This document shows, in pieces, positions 1-11,785 of a stretch of 64,000 nucleotides of DNA. The number at the start of each line of letters is the position of its first letter. The stretch's first letter is position 1. The DNA lies in assembly GCF_029407905.1 (NCBI RefSeq), contig NC_073628.1, positions 14,041,501 through 14,105,500 of the forward strand, written 5' to 3'. The stretch is from Bubalus kerabau (Eukaryota > Chordata > Mammalia > Artiodactyla > Bovidae). The notes under the pieces are model-generated. The model was not told the origin of the DNA, ran no database searches, and saw only the letters and a program-made list of their open reading frames with translations. The translations under genes and the position numbers were made by a program.

Positions 1-53
1 TCTGGGGAGACTCAGAGTGACCTTGACGCCTGCTTTCTTCCATTGCCTTGCAG

Positions 54-2508
54 CATCTCCATTAAAAGAAAGGTCATTGCTTGTTCTGGCGGCTGCAAGC
101 CCCTTGTGGGCACCAGGACATCACTGATCCTTGGCCCAAGAACAGTGGTCAATAACATACAGAAGTTCATCGGCGCCACGCCACAGTGTGCCGAGGTGAA
201 GCGTCATGCCCCAGGGTCACTCCCTGTCTCCACACAAAACAAGGATCTCCAGGGCCAACCTCTCATCCTCTCTCTCTAACAGTACTTTGTTTCATGTTCT
301 GCGGTCAATACCCTGCCCCCTATTATCTTCACCATCAACGGCATCAATTACCCAGTGCCAGCTCGAGGCTACATCATCAAGGTGAGGGGACAATACCGAG
401 GGTGGGTTCTCAAACTGGAGCTTGCAGGAACCCTTGGGCTGCTGCTGGGAGGAGGGCGCCCTCTGGAGGCCATTTCACACCATTGCATATGCTGCTGAGC
501 CCTGTGGCTGGGCTAGTGCCTGCCAGAAAACCAATCACTTGAGAGTAAAGGGGCCTCTGGGACACTGATCTTCCTGAGATAAATGTGGAGATGCCACACC
601 ATGCCGGCATTGTGGGAGTCAGGGAGAGGGGAACGCTAAGGTCCTCAGTCCTCAAAGAGCTGCAATTCAATCTGAACCTTTAGGTGCATGAACATGAAAG
701 TCAGCTTTAGCAGTCCCTGAAATAGGCCATGTTACAAGGAGAATGGCTGGTGACAGTCCCAGTCTGATGTCCCAGTGTAAGTTAACAGTCTCCCTTCCCT
801 TCTCAAAGTTTTCCTGGTTTGGATGATAAATTACATGGTCAGCCTAGTTCTCGGCTGCATCTTCCCCCTGCTCTGGCCAGGTGCCTCCTTTGTGAGTTGG
901 GGTACCCGACCCCTCTGTGGGGAGGTTGGATACTAAGGTGAATAAAGGGTGCCCAGTGACTGCTCAGCCCTGGCACAGGGTGGAGGTTTCATGTCAGCTC
1001 CCTGCGAGAGTTCAGAGCAGGCTGATGGGCTCAAAGAAGGCTTTGAGGAAGAGAGGGAATTTCAGGAATTCTAAAACTGTAAACTCATGGAGCCATGTGG
1101 AGGGTTGCTTGGTTCTAGGCAAAACTGCACTGGATTCCATGCAAATGGCATCTTAAGGTGGTCTGCACTGGGGCACTGGGGACTTACTAGGGGTGATGAG
1201 GGCTATGGTGGGGATGGGAACCAGAGTACATTAAACAACCAAGCCTGGAATGGCCAAAGAGGGTGAGTGTGGGCCGAAGGAGGCTTCACAGAGTTCCTGA
1301 GTTAAGTCTTCAGGAACGTGTTGTGGGCACTGCTCTATTTAAGATGGATAACCAACAACGAGTTACTGTGTAGCACAGGGAACTCCCCTCAGTTATATGA
1401 CAGCCTGGATGGGAGGGGTATCTTTGGGACCAGGATGCATGAAACATATGGTTGAATCCCTTTACTGTCCACCTGAACCTCAGAGTATTGCTAGTCAGCT
1501 ATACTCCAAAACAAAATAAAGTTTTTAAATAAAGTACGGATTGTGGGGATGCAGGAGGAGAATCGGCATTCTCTGCAGAGAACATGTATAATATCATATA
1601 AGAAATGAATCGCCAGTCCATGTTCGATAAAGGATGCTTGGGGCTGGTGCACTGGGATGACCCAGAGGGATGGTACGGGGAGGCAGGTGGGAGGGGGGTT
1701 CAGGATGGGGAACACGTGTATGCACGTGGCAGATTCATGTTGATGTGTGGCAGAACCAATACAATATTGTAAAATAATTAGCCTCCAATTAAAATAAATA
1801 AATTTAAAAATAAATAAATGAAAGGAGGGGAGAAGGAGTAAGAAAAAAAAGAAAATGTTTGAACTAACATAAAAAAAATCAAGGAGCAGGAGTCAGAAGA
1901 GAGGAAACAGGGAGTGAGGAGAACTATGGACACACTTGTTCTTTTCTAAAAAATTATATTGAAGTGTGGCTAATCTTCAGTGCTGCGTTAAGTTCTGCTG
2001 CACAGCAATGTGACTCAGTCATACACATAAAAATTATTTTTTCTTTTTTTCACTCTTTTTCGTGTGGTTTGTCACTGAATATTGAATATAGTTCCTTATG
2101 CTCTACAATAGGACTTTGTTGTTTTTCATTCCTCTGTTTCCCCAACTCCCAGTCCTCCCCCCCCCCACATCCTTCCTCATGGCAACCTCATGACTTGACC
2201 CTCTTTCTATTGGATGAACTCTCATATCCCCTGCTGGTAAGAAAACCCCTTAATAATTACCAAAAGAGGGAAATAATGAGAAGTGTGCAGGGTCTGGATA
2301 TTGGAGGGAGTCACCGGTAACAGTTCATGCTGACTGGTGTGTCTCTGACTCCCTTCAGGATTCTAAAGACGAGTGCCATTCCCCCTTTCAAGAGAACAGA
2401 GCGAGTCCATCTACAGAGAACTGGATCCTGGGTGACATCTTCCTAAGATGGTATTTCTCAGTCTTTGATCAAGGAAATGACAGGATTGGACTGGCACGGG
2501 CAGTGTAA
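54..2508 (+). CDS. PAG: Pregnancy-associated glycoprotein, copy A: exons 7-9 (5' part outside window)
   Basis: Three exons: 54-195 (142 bp), 283-381 (99 bp) and 2359-2508 (150 bp, ending in TAA). Lengths and phases match copy B exactly. Each exon has a proper AG acceptor and the two introns have GT donors; intron 7 is 87 bp and no stop interrupts the frame. The product is the C-terminal lobe of a secreted pepsin-like aspartic proteinase, ending in the RIGLARAV tail that copies B and C share. Exon 7 reads VGTRTSL where pepsin-like enzymes and copy B have VDTGTS, so the second catalytic Asp (D to G) and the Gly of the triplet (G to R) are both replaced. The family is known to include such inactive members, which may bind peptides. 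Exon 7 also ends with an extra cysteine (TPQCAE). Whether copy A is a functional gene depends on exons 1-6, which are not visible. Its 3' UTR carries a poly(A) signal. Confidence 0.9.
1341..1537 (+). mobile_element. Artiodactyl L1 3'-end remnant, intron 8 of copy A
   Basis: The text from AAGATGGATAACCAAC to AAATAAAGTA resembles the 3' terminus of ruminant L1 elements (one-base-off-repetitive tail, A-rich end). The same remnant sits in intron 8 of copies B (about 21336-21535) and C (about 50399-50605), so it predates the duplication. Confidence 0.7.
1582..1878 (+). mobile_element. L1 (ruminant type) 3' end inserted in intron 8 of copy A only
   Basis: It holds the characteristic ruminant L1 3' UTR (AACATGTATAATATCATATAAG, then the GGGGTTCAGGATGGGGAACACGTG segment) and an A-rich tail near 1780-1875. 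It matches the L1 tail at 59065-59280. In copies B and C the flanking text runs on without it (about 21577 and 50655), so it inserted into copy A after duplication. I could not see a clear target-site duplication. Confidence 0.8.
1948..2225 (-). mobile_element. Old L1 3'-end remnant, reverse orientation, intron 8 of copy A
   Basis: Read on the minus strand this is an artiodactyl L1 3' terminus (TACAGTAGGACC-like and GATATTGAATATAG-like landmarks). It is shared with copies B (21650-21890) and C (50722-50955). A short poly-C run near 2159 is specific to copy A. Confidence 0.65.
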
Positions 2509-2634
2509 ATGCTTGGAGTGGTTCAGGAATCAGTAAGGCTGCTCCTAACACATACTCACTCACACTTTGATCACTACTTCCCAGGATGCTAGTGAACTGT
2601 ATTTGGTGGTCTGCACACCCTATTCTCAGAAAAG

Positions 2635-2640
2635 AATAAA
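2635..2640 (+). promoter_or_regulatory. Poly(A) signal of PAG copy A
   Basis: AATAAA lies 127 bp after the copy A stop codon. The same hexamer in the same context follows copy B at 22331. Confidence 0.85.
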
Positions 2641-2660
2641 GGGTTTCACTCTTAATGGTG

Positions 2661-3749
2661 CTGAAACAAATGGGTGCCTCTGTTTGTGTCTGAGAGTGAA
2701 GGATCTAGAACAATGTCTGAATCAAAACTGAGAGGAGCCCTAATCCAACTGGCTTCAAGGAACAGGGAGACTCATTGAAATGATTCTGAGAATCCAGGAC
2801 ACAAGAATCAGAGCAAATAAAAAGATCTCAGTGACTGGACCCAAGAAATCAGAAGTCATCAACTCCCTCTCACCCTTGCTCTTTCCCTTCCCTCTTCTTT
2901 GATGGCCTTAGCCTGACAACTTTCTACACCTAGTGAGGGAGTCCAAGCTACCTGCCCTAGGGTTTCAAATCCCGAAGGCATCACCCTAGTAAGGAAAGAA
3001 GACTGCACACATCGTAGTTCAAGGGTGTTCTCTGAATGACCCACCTCAGATCACATGTACAGCCCCAGATCAGCCATCCTGGCAGGGACATGGGGTCTTA
3101 TGACTGGCTTTACATGGTCTTTGGCCCTGACCAGGCAGCACACATTATTGTCAATTTCCTCCAGAACTACATGACTGAAGCTGGGGAGAGGCAGCCCCAA
3201 GGATAGCGACTGGCAGATGGTCTAGACCACAGAAGAGTTTGTGATGACCCACCAACTCCACCACCTCCTCATTCAGAGGAATTATAAGGGATAATGAAAT
3301 AGACTCTCTTCATCCCATCTCAGATGATCTTATCACTGGGCTTCTCCTCCAGAGGATTTTGGCTGAGGTACTTCATGCAGAGCGGGTTCCCTTATGCCCC
3401 ACACCCAGTCACCAGCTCTCTGCCACATATGCCTGCTCTGTCCTTTCCAGTCCTACTTGGTAAGTGGTGGCCCCAGTGGATCCCTGAGCCATCCCCTGCC
3501 TCCAGGGCCCAGAATGCCACTTCCTTGGCCTCCAGTGCTGCTGGGGAGAATGCAATGCATGTATCGGTGAACCCAGAGTACACAGAGCCTTCAGCCTTTC
3601 TGAGCTTCCTCCAGGGGTGGAGCTACAAACTATTTGCCTGGAGCTGCCATGGTTAGGCACTTCTGCAGTGGAAGCATCCGTTCTTTCCACCTGGAGGCCC
3701 TCAGAAGATGTCTCAGCTGAGTCAGCAGGGGTCAGAGTTTTATTTCCTT
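2661..3749. other. Unclassified spacer after copy A, duplicated after copy B
   Basis: I recognise no gene or repeat here. The whole stretch recurs, slightly diverged, at about 22360-23470. Open frames inside it (for example 3324-3656) are not preserved as such and look accidental. Confidence 0.6.
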
Positions 3750-5560
3750 TCAAATTGACTGGTTTGATCTCCTTGTTTTATAAGGGACTCTCAAGAATCT
3801 TCTCAAGCACCGCAGTTCAAAAGCTCAATTTTGCCATTCACCCTTTCTTATGGTCCAAATCGCACATCTGTACATGATTACTGGAAAAATCATAGCTTTG
3901 ACAATAGAGACCTCGGTAGCAAAGTGAGTCTCTGCTTTTTAATACACTGTCCAGGTTTTTCATATCCTTTCTTCCTTCCAAGGAGCAAGTGTCTTTTAAT
4001 TTTGTGGCTTAAGTAAAGGTCCATAGTGGTTTTGGGTCCCAAGAAAATAATATCTGCCACTGTTTCCACTTTTCCCTCATCTATTTGACATGAAGTGGTT
4101 TGACCGGATGCCATGAATGTTGAATATATCTTGTGAATAGTTTTTTGAATGTTGAATTTTAAGCCAGTTTTTGCATCTCCTCTCCTCATCAAGAGGCTCT
4201 TTATTTCTTCTTTGCTTTCTGCCATTAGAGAAGTGTCATCTTCATATCTGTGGATGTTGATATTTCTCCCAGCAATCTTTATTCCAGCTTGGTAATTATG
4301 CAGTCCAGCATATCAAATGATGTATCCTATATAGAAGTTAAATAACCAGAGTGAGAATTTAAACCTTGGCCCGCTTCTTTCCCAGTTTTAAATCTTTCAG
4401 TTTTTCCGTGTCTGATTCTAACTGCCAATTTTTGACCTACATACAGACTTTTCAGGAGACAGGTAAGGTGATCTGGTACTCCCATTTCCTTAAGAATTTT
4501 CCACAGTTTGTTGTGGTCCACATAGTGAAAGAATTTAGCATAGTCAGTGAAGCAGACAGAAATGCTTTTTGGGATTCCCTTGCTTTCTCTATGATCCAAT
4601 GGATGTTGGCATTTTGATCTCTGGTTCCTCAGATCAGCTTGTATATCTGAAAGTTCTCAGTTCATGTAAAGTTGAAGCTTAGCTTGAAGGATTTTGAGCA
4701 TTACCTTGCTAGCAAGTGAGATGAGCGCATTGCATGATAGTTTCAACATTCTTTGGAATTGCCTTTCATTTGGATTGGAATGAAAACTGACCTTTTCCAG
4801 TACTGTGGACACTGCTGAGTTTTCCAAATTTGGTGACATACTGAATGCAGCACTTTTACAGCCTCATTCTTTAGGATTTTTAAATAGCTCAGCTGGAATT
4901 CCATCACCTGCCCTATCATTGTTTGTAGTGATGCTTCCTAAGGCCCACTTGACTTCATACTCCAGTATATCTGGCATTACTTGAGTGACCCAAACATCAT
5001 CCCCATCCCGGTCATTATGATTGTTTTTTTACAGTTCTTCTGTACATTCTTGCCACCTCTTCTTAATCTCATCTGCTTCTGTTAGGTCTTTGAATTTTCT
5101 GTCCTTTATCGTGCCCATCCTTGCATGAAGTGTTCCTCTGGTAGCTCCAATTTTCCTGAAGCAATCTATACTCCTTACAATTCTATTGTTTTCCTCTAAT
5201 TCTTGCACTGTTCACTTATGAAGATTTTCAAATCTCTCCTTGCTATTCTCTGGAAGTCTGCATTCCATTGAGTATATCTTTCCCTTTCTCCTTTGCCTTT
5301 CACTTCTCTTATTTTCTCAGCTGTTTTTAAGGCCTCCTCAGGCAACCCCTTTTCCTTCTCACATTTGTTTTTCTTGGGGATGGTTTGGGTGACCACCTTC
5401 TGTACAATGTTACAAACCTTCATCCATAGTTCTTCAGGTAAACAGAACTAATCCCTGGAATCTATTATTCATCTCCACTATGATGGAATCTATTATTCAT
5501 CTCCAGTAGGTCATAGCTTTATGGTCTAATGGTTTTCCTTTTGTACTACAATTTAAGCCT
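3750..5560 (-). mobile_element. BovB (RTE-type) LINE fragment, minus strand
   Basis: Read on the minus strand it gives broken pieces of BovB reverse transcriptase (for example FTDYAKFFHYVDHNKLWKIL at 4599-4327) and downstream domains. The terminal 3' repeat is missing and the 5' end is truncated. Many stops and frameshifts mark it as old. A paralogous copy lies at 23476-25260. Confidence 0.9.
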
Positions 5561-5674
5561 GAATGCTGCTTGCTTCTGCCTAAACATTGTTGCCAGATCA
5601 CCACCCACCACTCCCATGTGCATGTTGAACAAAAACACAGAATTTGAGGACTGTTACCCTGGGCTTGTGCTTGG

Positions 5675-5775
5675 CTTTTCACATGCTTAGCTGTGTGACC
5701 TTGATGAAGTCTCTTAACCTCAGTTTTCTCAACTGAAAAATAGGCACCATGATTGTAGTTCCACTTTCTAGATTG
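5675..5775 (-). repeat. MIR SINE remnant
   Basis: The text around CTGTGTGACCTTGATGAAG and CTCAGTTTTCTCAACTG is the conserved core of a MIR element in reverse orientation. It recurs at about 25370-25485 after copy B. Confidence 0.65.
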
Positions 5776-6331
5776 CATGTGTGCCTGCTAAGAAAAAATG
5801 CCCCTGAGATTGCTTTCTGGGTTCCTGACTCTGGAACAAATATGAATTATTCTGCCACCTGGGAAGAAGGAAATCTTCTGTTTAGAGGTTATGGCTGCCA
5901 TCCCCAAGGCTAAATATCGATTCAAGCCAAATGACATCTATCTCTGAACCATGGCACAGAACTCTGACTGAGCCGATGCTTCTGCTTTTTGGCCTCCAAC
6001 AAGAGCTACTGATTACTGGCTCAGATTACTCCCTTCCCAGCCTTACCAGTCAGCCTTTCCTTATCAACTACTTCTAGCCTGAAATCACACTGCAAGGAGA
6101 GTTGTAAGGCTTTTGGTCTCTTTTCAGTTTCCCACATCTCCAGTGTAGCCACAAGTAGCTGTTATGCCTACTTGTCATAGCAACTGCTATGGCAACCTGT
6201 ACAGTCCAATCTCAGCCTGTTAAATGAAACTGTCCCCATTTGGCCCCTCATGTTTAAATTACTTACAGTTGCCTTAGAAACCTTCCTATGCTTGCTGTTT
6301 AACGACCAAATATGTGTCGACTTGATCTATG
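5776..6331. other. Unclassified spacer block kept after all three PAG copies
   Basis: There is no gene. The block is found again at about 25490-26040 and 51348-51900, making it the only spacer segment visible downstream of every copy. I could not assign it to a repeat family. Confidence 0.55.
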
Positions 6332-7040
6332 ATCTATGTTCATCAGTGATATTGGTTTGTAGTTTTCATTTTGTAACATCTTTGTCAGGTTTTGCTATTA
6401 GGGTGATGGTGGCCTCATAGAATGAGTTTGAAAGTTTACCTTCCTCTGCAATTTTCTGGAAGTTTGAGTAGGATAGGTTTAGATCTTCTCTAAAATTTTG
6501 GTAGAATTCAGCTGTGAAGCCATCAGGTCCTGGGCTTTTGTTTGCTGGACGATTTCTGATTACAGTTTCAATATCCATGCTTGTGATGTGTGTGTGTTAT
6601 GATTTTCTAATTCTTCCAGGTTCAGCTTTGGAAAGTTGTACTTTTCTAAGAATTTGTCCATTTCTTCCAGGTTGTCCATTTTATTGGCATATAATTGCTG
6701 ATAGTAGTCTCTTATGATCTTTTGTATATCTATGTTGTCCGTTGTGATCTCTCCATTTTCATTTCTAATTTTATTGATTTGATTTTTCTCCCTTTTTTCT
6801 TGATGAGTCTGGCTAATGGTTTGTCAATTTTATTTATCCTCTCAGAGAACCAGATTTTTGCTTTGTTAATTTTTGCTATGGGCTCTTTTTTTTTTCTTTT
6901 GCATTTATTTCTGCATTAATTTTGAAGATTTCTTTCCTTCTACTAACCCTGGGGTTCCTCATTTCTTCCTTTTCTAGTTGCTTTAGGTGTAGAGCTAGGT
7001 TATTTATTAGACTTTGTGTATTTATTTAGGTTATTTATTT
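6332..7040 (-). mobile_element. L1 ORF2 fragment, minus strand
   Basis: The minus strand at 6578-6366 encodes NKSPGPDGFTAEFYQNF and LIAKPDKD, a typical L1 reverse transcriptase segment. The rest (6580-7040) is upstream L1 ORF2 in the same orientation, with frameshifts. Both ends are truncated. It sits exactly where this spacer departs from the spacer after copy B. Confidence 0.9.
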
Positions 7041-7232
7041 GAATTTTCCCCCTGATTCTCAAAAAGCAGATGTCTTTTCACAGTTTATTGAAAGAATGTA
7101 GTCATATGTTGCACTTGGTTGTTCTCCTTTAAGGCGAAATAACTGTTCCTCTCCCAATTTTAATGGCATTCATTTGTTCAGAAACTGGGAGGAAGCAGGG
7201 TGTTTGTTTTACAGAATGTCCCACTATTGAGT

Positions 7233-7395
7233 TTAGAGCAGGCATCAACAATACCAACACAGTGAGTCAGGACCAGTACCAGTCCTTGGTCTATTAGGAA
7301 CCAGACCTCCACAGCAGGAGGTGAGCTGCAGGCCAGTGAGTGAGGCTTCATCTGTATTATAGCTGCTCCCCAACACTCTCTCATCACCCCCAGAA
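7233..7395 (+). mobile_element. hAT-Charlie (MER1-like) DNA transposon remnant
   Basis: The order of landmarks (ACCAGTACCAGTCCTTGGTC, TAGGAACCAGACC, CACAGCAGGAGGTGAGCTGC) follows the left part of mammalian MER1. The right end is lost. The paralogous copy is at about 39160-39320. The family name comes from memory of the consensus. Confidence 0.65.
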
Positions 7396-7608
7396 GGGAC
7401 AGTCTAGCTTGTTTTCCTGGAACCATTTGTAGTTACATAACCTATACTTAATAGAAACAAAAATAGCATAAATATTAATGATTATTTTCCTTTCTCAGTG
7501 CTCAGTATGGGGAGTTGGTGCCCTAGCAATCTATCACAGTGACAAATTAAATGTTGTCTAATAACATTTGGACACTTTTGGCCATCATAAAATTAAATAT
7601 TAAAAAAC

Positions 7609-7825
7609 TAAGATCATGGGATCCAGCCCCAACCTTCATGGCAAGTAGAAGGAGGAAAGGTGGCAGCAGAGACAAATTTCTTCATCTTAGCCTCTAAAAC
7701 CACTGTGGATGGTGCCTGCAGCCATGAAATCAGAAGGCGATTGCTTCTTTGCAGTAAAGCTATGAGAAACATAAACAGTGTGTTGAGAAGCAGAAACATC
7801 ATTCTGCCCAACAAACTGGTAGATG
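7609..7825 (+). mobile_element. Short BovB LINE fragment
   Basis: The forward frame gives FFILASKTTVDGACSHEIRR, the segment that precedes the BovB C-terminus. The paralogue upstream of copy C is at 39535-39750. Confidence 0.8.
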
Positions 7826-8318
7826 TTTGGCCTTTTCATTTGGATTCCTAAACTTTCTGTCCAGTCCCCATTGGTCTCTGAAGTCCCTCAGGTTTCTGGT
7901 TCTTCAAGATTCCTGAGATTATTTTGTGCATTTCTTTAACTAGTTCTGAAATCAGTCATCTCTTTAAGATCATCTGATGGGAAATGTATTTAGAAGCTAC
8001 ATGTTAGACCTCAGAATAGTCACTGTTATCAAGTTGTCATTGCCTCTTGGCTTTACAGTGGTCAGAGGAGGAAGTACACATTTTCCTTAAAATTAAAATA
8101 AAAAGGAATATAATTAGTTGGTACAAACTTATGCTTTCAGTTCAAGATTTAAGACAGCAGGGTTTGAATTAAATTTCTTTATGTTATGTGTGAACCTCAT
8201 TTTCTAGCCACTGAAAGACTTAATTCAGAACATTAGTTTTAATTATTGTCTTGCTTTTACCTGTTAACACACATACGATTCTGTCACAACAACAGAAACA
8301 ATATGAGGAACAATAAGC

Positions 8319-8326
8319 TGTTGAAT
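8319..8326 (+). repeat. Target-site duplication (left) of BovB 8327-11785
   Basis: TGTTGAAT occurs here and again at 11786-11793. The equivalent uninterrupted site upstream of copy C is at about 40250-40262. Confidence 0.6.
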
Positions 8327-11300
8327 TATTGCTCACCACAGATGCGATGGTGGTGCAGATGTGTGGCAGCTGCAACAGCAGTGCAGAAGCACGGCAGAGA
8401 GGAGCTACCCCACTTCCAAATTAGGCGGGGCAGCCAAGAGGACCTACCTTACTTCCAAGGTAAGGAGCAGCGGCTGCACTTTGCTGGAGCAGCCGTGAAG
8501 AGATAACCCACATCCAAGGTAAAAGAAATCCAAGTAAGATGGTAGGAACTGGGAGAGGGCATCTGAGGGCAGACAGACTGAAACCACAATCACAGACAAC
8601 TAGCCAATCTGTCACACGGATCACAGCCTTGTCTAACTCAAGGAAGCTAAGCCATGCCGTGTGGGGCCACCCAAGATGGATGGGTCATGGTGGAGAGGTC
8701 TGACAAAACGTGGTCCACTGGAAAAGGGAATAGCAAACCACTTCAGTATTCTTACCTTGAGAACTCATAAACACTATGGTAAGGTAAAAAGATAGGACAC
8801 TGAAAGATGAACTCCCCAGGTCGCTAGGTGCCCAATATGCTACTGGAGATCACTGGAGAAATAACTCCAGAAAGAATGAAGGGATTGAGCCAAAGCAAAG
8901 ACAACATCCAGTTGTGGATGGGACTGCAAGTAAGATCGATGCTGTAGAGAGCGGTATTGCATAGGAACTTGGATTGTTAGGTCCATGAATCAAGGCAAAT
9001 TGGAAGTGGTCAAACAGGAGATGACAAGAGTGAAAATAGATATTCTAGGAATCAGTGAACCAAGATGGACTGGAATGGGTGAATTCAAATCAGATGACCA
9101 AACGTCAACTAGTGTTGGCAGGAATCCCTTTGAAGAAATGGAGTAGACATCATAGTCAACAAAAGAGTCTGAAATGCAGTACTTGGATGCAATCACAATA
9201 ATGACAGCATGATCTCTGTTCATTTCCAAGTCGAAAAATTCAATATCACAGTAATCAAACTCTATGCCCCAATCAGTAATGCTGAAGTTGAACAATTCTA
9301 TGAAGACCTACAAGACCTTCTAGAACTAACACCCCCCAAAAGATGTCCTTTTCATTATAGGGGACTGGAATGCAAAAGTAGGAAGTCAAGAAACACCAGG
9401 AGTAACACGTAAATCTGGTCTTGGAGTACAGAATGAAGCAGGTCAAAGGCTAATAGCATTCTGCCAAGAGAATGCACTGGTCATAGCAAACCCCTTCTTC
9501 CAACAACACAAGAGAAGACTCTACACATGGACATCACCAGATGGTCGACACCAAAATTAGATTGATTATATTCTTTGCAGCCAAAGATGGATAAACTGTA
9601 TACAGTCAGCAAAAACAAGACTTGGAGTTGATGGTGGCTCAGATCATGAACTCCTTGTTGCCAAATTCAGACTGAAATTGAATAAAGTGGAGAAAAGCAC
9701 TAGACCATTCAGGTATGACCTAAATCAAATCCCTTAGGACTATTCAGTGGAAGTGAGAAGTAGATTTAAGGGACTAGATCTAACAGACAGAGTGCCTGAT
9801 GAACTATGGATGGAGGTTCATGATGTTGTACAGGAGACAGGAATCAAGACCATCCCCAAGAAATATAAATGCAAAAAAGCCAAATGGCTGTCTGAGAAGG
9901 CCTTACAGATAGCTTTGAAAATAAGGGAAGCAAAAAACAAAGGAGAAAAACAAAGATATAGCCATTTGAATGGAGAGTTCCAAAGAATAGCAAGGAGAGA
10001 TAAGAAAGAAAGCCTTCCTCAGCAATCGCTGCAAAGAAATAGAGGAAAACAATAGAATGGGAAAGACTAGAGATATCTTCAAGAAAATTAGAAATACCAA
10101 AGGAATATTTCATGCAAAGATAAGCTCAGTAAAGGACAGAAATGATATGAACCTAAGAGAAACAGAAGATATTAAGACAGGTGGCAAGAATACACAGAAG
10201 AACTGCACAAAAATGATCTTCAAGACCCAGATAATCACGATGGTGTAATCACTCACCTACAGCCAGACATCCTGGAATGTGAAGTCTAATGGGCCTTAGG
10301 AAGCATCACTACGAACAAAGCTAGTGGACGTGATGGAATGCCAGTTGAGCTCTTTCAAATCCTGAAAGATGATGCTGTGAAAGTGCTGTACTCAATATGC
10401 CAGCAAATTTGTAAAACTCAGCAGTGACAACAGGACTGGAAAAGGTCAGTTTTCATTCCAATCTCAAAGAAAGGCAGTGCCAAAGAATGCTCAAACTACA
10501 GAACAATTGCACTCATCTCACACGCTAGTAAAGTAATGCTTAAAATTTTCCAAGCCAGGCTTCAGCAACGCATGAACCATGAATTTCCAGATGATCAAGC
10601 TGGTTTTAGAAAAGGCAGAGGAACCAGAGATCATATTGCCAACATCCAATGGATTATCGAAACAGCAAGAGAATTCCAGAAAAACACCTACTTTTGCTTC
10701 TCTGACTATGCAAAAGCCTTTGATTGTGTGGATCACAATAAAATGTGGAAAATTCTTTAAGAGATGGGAATACCAGACCACCTGACCTGCGTCTTGAGAA
10801 ATCTATATGCAGGTCAGGAATCAGCAGTTAGCACTGGATATGGAACAGCAGACTGGTTCAAAATAGGAAAGGAGTACGTCAAGGCTGTATATTGTCACCC
10901 TGCTTATTTAACTTATATGCAGAGTACATCATGAAAACGCTGGGTTGGAGGAAGCACAGGCTGGAATCAAGATTGCTGGAAGAAATATCAATAACCTCAG
11001 ATATGCAGATGGCATCACCCTTATGGCAGAAAGTGAAGAAGAATGAAAGAACATCTTGATGAAGGTGAAAGAGGAGAGTGAAAAAGATGGCTTAAAGCTC
11101 AACATTTAGAAAACTAAGATCATGGCATCTGGTCCCATCACTTCATGGCAAATAGATGGGGAAACAGTAGAGACAGTAGTTGACTTCATTTTTCTGGGCT
11201 CCAAAATCACTGCAGATGTTGAGTGCAGCCATGAAATTAAAACACGCTTACACCTTGGAAGGAAAGTTGTGACCAACCTAGACAGCATATTGAAAAGCAG

Positions 11301-11785
11301 AGACATTACTATGTCAACAAAGGTCCGTGTAGTCAAGGCTATGGTTTTTCCAGTGGTCATATATGGATGTGAGAGTTGGACTATAAAGAAAGCTGAGCCC
11401 TGAAGATTTGATGCTTTTGAACTGTGATGTTGGAGAAGACTCTTGAGCGTCCCTTGGACTGAAAGGAGATCCAACCAGTCCATCCTAAAGGAAATCAGTC
11501 CTGAATGTTCACTGGAAGTACTGATGCTGAAGCTGAAACTCCAATATTTTGGCCACCTGATGCGAAGAGCTGACTCATTTGAAAAGACCCTGATGCTGGG
11601 AAAGATTGAGGGCAGGAGGAGAAGGGGATGACAGAGGATGAGATGGTGGGATGGCATCACAAACTCAATGAACATGAATATGTGTGGACTCCGGGAGTTG
11701 GTGATGGACAGGGAGGCCTTGTGTGCTGCCGTTCATGAGCTCACAAAGAGTTAGACATGACTGAGCAACTGAACTGAACTGAAGT
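8327..11785 (+). mobile_element. Near-full-length BovB (RTE) LINE between copies A and B
   Basis: The order is a GC-richer 5' region (8330-8650), an apurinic-type endonuclease domain (about 8960-9690, with GDWNAKVGSQETPG and DGGSDHELLVAKF), a reverse transcriptase (about 10300-11080, with GFRKGRGTRDHIANIQ and YAKAFDCVDHNK), then the C-terminal region and the terminal ACTGAACTGA repeat. It cannot move by itself: TAG stops interrupt the frame at 9558 and 9735, frameshifts occur near 9340, and the polymerase box reads YADG (11002-11013) instead of YADD. An 8-bp target-site duplication flanks it and the matching site upstream of copy C is empty, so it inserted after the module duplicated. Confidence 0.9.

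Larger units (their letters stand above)
7043..8318. other. Spacer block shared with 38965-40255
   Basis: The stretch contains a MER1-like remnant and a short BovB fragment (listed separately) in otherwise unclassified DNA. Its paralogue lies upstream of copy C, so the block belongs to the 5' side of the duplicated PAG module. Confidence 0.65.

Noticed and set aside
3324..3656. 110-codon open frame after copy A, with a partial counterpart at 23114-23377
   Set aside because: The start is not conserved, both strands are open here, and no family is recognisable.
9209..11631. Several open frames of 60-110 codons with nuclease and polymerase motifs, on the plus strand
   Set aside because: They are pieces of one decayed BovB LINE with stops, frameshifts and a YADG polymerase box, not host genes.
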